Translations under genes and position numbers: made by a program | Part shown: positions 60,004 through 62,500 of the stretch, piece after piece | Position numbering within the stretch: position 1 is the first letter of the stretch | Layout: every line of letters begins with the position of its first letter | The notes under the pieces: generated by a model | The model's database searches: none | Seen by the model: the letters and a program-made list of their open reading frames with translations, nothing else | Told to the model about the DNA's origin: nothing | Assembly: GCA_003223025.1 (NCBI GenBank) | Contig: QHXR01000013.1 | Location: 119,628 to 182,127 of the forward strand | Source: Acidobacteriota bacterium | GTDB lineage: Bacteria > Acidobacteriota > Blastocatellia > Pyrinomonadales > Pyrinomonadaceae | Reading direction: 5' to 3' | DNA: 62,500 nucleotides

Positions 60004-62268
60004 ATGCAGAAGCTATTTATCCTCGCAGCTCTTTTCCTTTGCTCGGTGAGCGTTAAAGCACAAGGCACGCTGAGCGTTACCGCACAAGACACGCGTCCAA
60101 CGGCGACATGGCAAGTCGTGAAATACGATATCGCTGTAACGATTCCCCCGTCCGATGCTGACCGAAATCTTTCCGCGAAGGCGAAGGTCGAAGTCAAGAA
60201 TATATCGGCAAAGGCCGCAACGACGCTGAGCCTCAGAATTTCCCCTGCCGCCGAGGTCGCGACTACTGCGATCAACGGGTCGCCAACGGAGTTTGCGAAG
60301 GCCGAGGAAAAGATGGGCACAGGCTCGCTGCAGCGCATAAACATCCGAATACCGGCTGTGCAACCTGGTGGCGTTCTGACAGCGACTGTCGACTACAAGC
60401 TTGCTGTAAAGGACAATTCCGGGCTCGCTGCTTTATCGCCTTCCTCGTCACAGTTTCTTCCGTTGGCCTTTTGGTACCCGACACCGAATAGCTGGTACTT
60501 CGCTCGCGGAGCGGACTACGCTCCTTTCAGCGTCTCGGTGGCATCGCCGGGCGCGACGGCTATCTCATCCGGAACTATTTCGGGTGGTGCGTATGAGAAC
60601 AAGTTCGCAGGGCAGCCATTCTTTCTAACTGGCTCGTGGGATCCAAAGACGTACGACTCGGTCACGGTTTACCAACCAAAAGGAGCCGATGCGAACGCCC
60701 TAAAAGCGGGAGCCGACCTCGCATCGCTGGCATCGGATGCCCGGACTTTCATGGCCAACATTCTCGGAGCCGCGCCTGCGAATCCAATTCAGATAGTTGG
60801 CGTGCGCCGCGCCGGAGGTTTCACGAGCGGAGGTACGATCCTCGTCGACGAGAGCGTTTTCCGCCGGGGCCGACTCGATTCACAGACGGCGATGACAGTC
60901 GCGGAGTCCGTCGCGAAACTTTGGCTCGGCGGTTCGATCAATATTTCGGGTGACGGAGCGGGTGTGATTCGCGAAGGATTGGCGCGTTATATAGCGACAC
61001 AATTTCTTGAAAACAAATTTGGAAAAGAAATCGCTGATCTTGAACGGCAGCGCCAGAGAGTTGCGTATGCAGCAGTTTCGAGACGAGATTCTCCGCTGAC
61101 GATCGTATCTTCGCTCGACGATTTTTACTTTCCCGAGGTCGCGAACAAAGGCGCCATGGCATGGCGGATCATGGCGAAGAAAATCGGCAACGAAGAATTT
61201 TCTAAGGCTGTTCGCTCCACGATCCAGGACGGCACCGTCACGCTGGCCGAGTTGCGTGCGCAGTTTCCCGCTGACAAAGATCTTCTCGACTATCTTTTTG
61301 ATCAGGTGACCGATACGAATCTCCTTGCGGGGATTCCGCAAGCGAACGGCGCCGAGATGCGCGTCGCATTGAAGAATACGGGGCCAATCGACGTGACGGT
61401 AAACGTCGCTGCATGGGCGGCGAATGGCGAACGAATTTCTGCTCCTACGACTATTCGCGCAAAGAGTTTTGGAGAGGTCAGTTTTAAGACCGGCAGTAAG
61501 CTTACAAAGGTCGAGATCGACGCCGAGAAGTATTACCCGCAGACCGACTATTCAGATGACATCGCTCCGCGTGAATCGACCGATAGTGACCTGCTTCTCG
61601 CCGTGAAGCGGCCGTTCGACAAACAGGAGTTTGCCGAGGCTGAGAAGATCGCGCGCGGCGTGCTTCGCGATCAGCCGCGGTTTGATGACGTTCGTGTGCT
61701 GCTAGGACGCTCACTATTAGCTCAATCGCGTACGGCCGATGCCGAGAAAGAATTTCGTGCGGCGCTCGATGAGAAGCTTCCTTCTCCGCGAACCATCGCC
61801 TGGGCGAATGTAGGACTTGCGGACATTGCGGCGAAGAGCGGACAGGCTGCACAGGCGGCGAAATTCGCATCGGACGCCATCGCCGCCGACGCCGAGTATG
61901 GCGCGAGCCTCGCGGCGAGAGCGATTCGCAATCGCGTGAACGCCGGCTCGGCGGCAGACGAGAGTGTGAAATCATTCTTCGCTTCGTTCGATAAAGCGGC
62001 TGCGTCGAATCGCAAAGGGGATCTCGAAGCACTCGCGTTAACGGGCGAAGTGTCGAAATTCGTAAGCGGTATCGCAGGGCAGACAGTTGAATGGAAAACG
62101 AACGTCCTGCACGTTGACCCGATCGATGCCAACAACGCGTGGGTTGAAACTTCTCTGAACGTCAGGCTTCTCAATCGTGATCCGGAAAGCGGTACTGCGG
62201 TGTTTCGTCTGACGCGTGTCGCGAGCGGTTGGAAATTAAGTTCGGTCGATATGTTCGAGGTGAGATAG
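60004..62268 (+). CDS. Secreted M1-aminopeptidase-like protein lacking zinc ligands, with TPR and NTF2-like C-terminus
   Basis: A 754-aa exported protein. Signal peptide to about residue 19 (CSVSVKA). The N-terminal beta-saddle ('VVKYDIAVTIPP', 'SAKAKVEVKNISAKAATTLSLRISP') and the middle domain are laid out like M1 (gluzincin) aminopeptidases, including 'PLAFWYPTPNSWYF'. The zinc motif HExxH-x18-E is replaced: residues 301-305 read E-S-V-A-K, while W307, G309 and E324 align at the exact family spacing. It is therefore very probably catalytically dead. After a further beta domain come TPR-like helices (about 565-660), then a SnoaL/NTF2-like domain (about 660-754, 'LNVRLLNRDPESGTAVFRLTRVASGWKLSSVDMF'). 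It sits between kdsA and kdsC; a scaffold or sensor role is a guess. Confidence 0.85.
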   Translation: MQKLFILAALFLCSVSVKAQGTLSVTAQDTRPTATWQVVKYDIAVTIPPSDADRNLSAKAKVEVKNISAKAATTLSLRISPAAEVATTAINGSPTEFAKAEEKMGTGSLQRINIRIPAVQPGGVLTATVDYKLAVKDNSGLAALSPSSSQFLPLAFWYPTPNSWYFARGADYAPFSVSVASPGATAISSGTISGGAYENKFAGQPFFLTGSWDPKTYDSVTVYQPKGADANALKAGADLASLASDARTFMANILGAAPANPIQIVGVRRAGGFTSGGTILVDESVFRRGRLDSQTAMTVAESVAKLWLGGSINISGDGAGVIREGLARYIATQFLENKFGKEIADLERQRQRVAYAAVSRRDSPLTIVSSLDDFYFPEVANKGAMAWRIMAKKIGNEEFSKAVRSTIQDGTVTLAELRAQFPADKDLLDYLFDQVTDTNLLAGIPQANGAEMRVALKNTGPIDVTVNVAAWAANGERISAPTTIRAKSFGEVSFKTGSKLTKVEIDAEKYYPQTDYSDDIAPRESTDSDLLLAVKRPFDKQEFAEAEKIARGVLRDQPRFDDVRVLLGRSLLAQSRTADAEKEFRAALDEKLPSPRTIAWANVGLADIAAKSGQAAQAAKFASDAIAADAEYGASLAARAIRNRVNAGSAADESVKSFFASFDKAAASNRKGDLEALALTGEVSKFVSGIAGQTVEWKTNVLHVDPIDANNAWVETSLNVRLLNRDPESGTAVFRLTRVASGWKLSSVDMFEVR

Positions 62269-62500
62269 TTGAAGATAAAATTATTGGCGATGGATTGTGA
62301 CGGCGTCCTGACGGATGGCCGTCTTTATTTTTCTGCACGTGGCGAAGAGATGAAAGTCTTCGACGTCCGCGATGGACAGGGGATCGTTTCGTGGCATCGC
62401 GCCGGGTTTAAGTCGGCGATAATTTCGGGGCGAGGTGCGGGTGAGATCGTCGGTAAACGAGCGGAGGAGCTCGGTATCGAGTTCGTTCGCACATCATCGA
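62269..62500 (+). CDS. kdsC: 3-deoxy-D-manno-octulosonate 8-phosphate phosphatase (3' end outside window)
   Basis: The last bases encode the start of a HAD-family phosphatase that removes phosphate from KDO-8-phosphate. The visible 77 residues include 'LLAMDCDGVLTDGRLYF' with the DxD catalytic motif, 'EMKVFDVRDGQGIVSWHRAG', 'SAIISGRGAGEIVGKRAEEL' and 'GIEFVRTSS', matching the KdsC/YrbI pattern. It starts with TTG at 62269 immediately after the M1-like gene stop. It completes the pathway with kdsA and kdsB. The C-terminal half is beyond the window. Confidence 0.93.
   Translation, partial: MKIKLLAMDCDGVLTDGRLYFSARGEEMKVFDVRDGQGIVSWHRAGFKSAIISGRGAGEIVGKRAEELGIEFVRTSS

Overview
The window reads as a moderate-GC, gene-dense chromosome segment of a free-living Gram-negative bacterium. 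The best guess is Acidobacteriota, class Blastocatellia (Pyrinomonadaceae-like). This is an inference from gene content: an Oar-like outer-membrane receptor paired with a CadC-type winged-helix/TPR regulator, several secreted beta-propeller proteins (delta-60, PD40, FG-GAP-like DxDGDGxxD repeats), a KDO (LPS) gene set, and very dispersed housekeeping genes. I see no phage, transposase, CRISPR array, rRNA or tRNA gene.

Layout. 1-9.7 kb: the 3' part of an RluA-type pseudouridine synthase, a D-aminoacylase-type amidohydrolase, a secreted protein behind a TerC transporter, and the regulator/Oar-like receptor operon. 9.9-16.7 kb: two large secreted repeat proteins sharing the same C-terminal propeller cassette, then a vanadium-haloperoxidase-like enzyme. 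16.7-21.1 kb: pyrimidine synthesis (pyrR-pyrB-pyrC on the minus strand, pyrD divergent). 21.1-25.6 kb: yceD-rpmF-fabH-fabD-acpP-fabF, the classic fatty-acid cluster but without plsX and fabG. 25.7-29.2 kb: etfB and etfA, separated by a secreted propeller gene that has its own terminators. 29.2-42.9 kb: hybrid histidine kinase, DUF72 protein, PD40 protein, class III aminotransferase, DUF255 thioredoxin-like protein, two tiny Asn-rich lipoproteins, a GAF/degenerate-GGDEF protein, and a beta-CASP metallo-beta-lactamase coupled to a small secreted protein. 43-56 kb: a secreted SdrD-like protein, a pair of MacB-like permeases without an ATPase, sucD, an NTF2-like protein, ndk, a zinc-ribbon membrane protein, nuoI, an ImmA-like protein with an altered metal motif, a GAF-PP2C phosphatase, a FecR protein and a CPBP protease. 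56.1-62.5 kb: the KDO block kdsB, small membrane protein, pyrG, kdsA, an M1-peptidase-like protein that has lost its zinc ligands, and the start of kdsC, which runs off the window.

The most unusual signal is a set of about 15 loci with long imperfect inverted repeats. Many are built from short repeated 'words' (for example GATTTGGGAT, AATCGTGAAT, CTAGTTGCTA, TTTTGAGTTC, GGGCTTCGCC). The words differ between loci, but where two arms are present they stay complementary. Many have an arm within about 15 bp of a downstream start codon, or overlapping it. Two are complete quasi-palindromes carried in frame inside essential-type enzymes (the RluA-like synthase and PyrD), PyrB carries a one-armed version, and FabD has one at its N-terminus. 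I treat these as the prime candidate for an undescribed repeat-generating process or regulatory element class.
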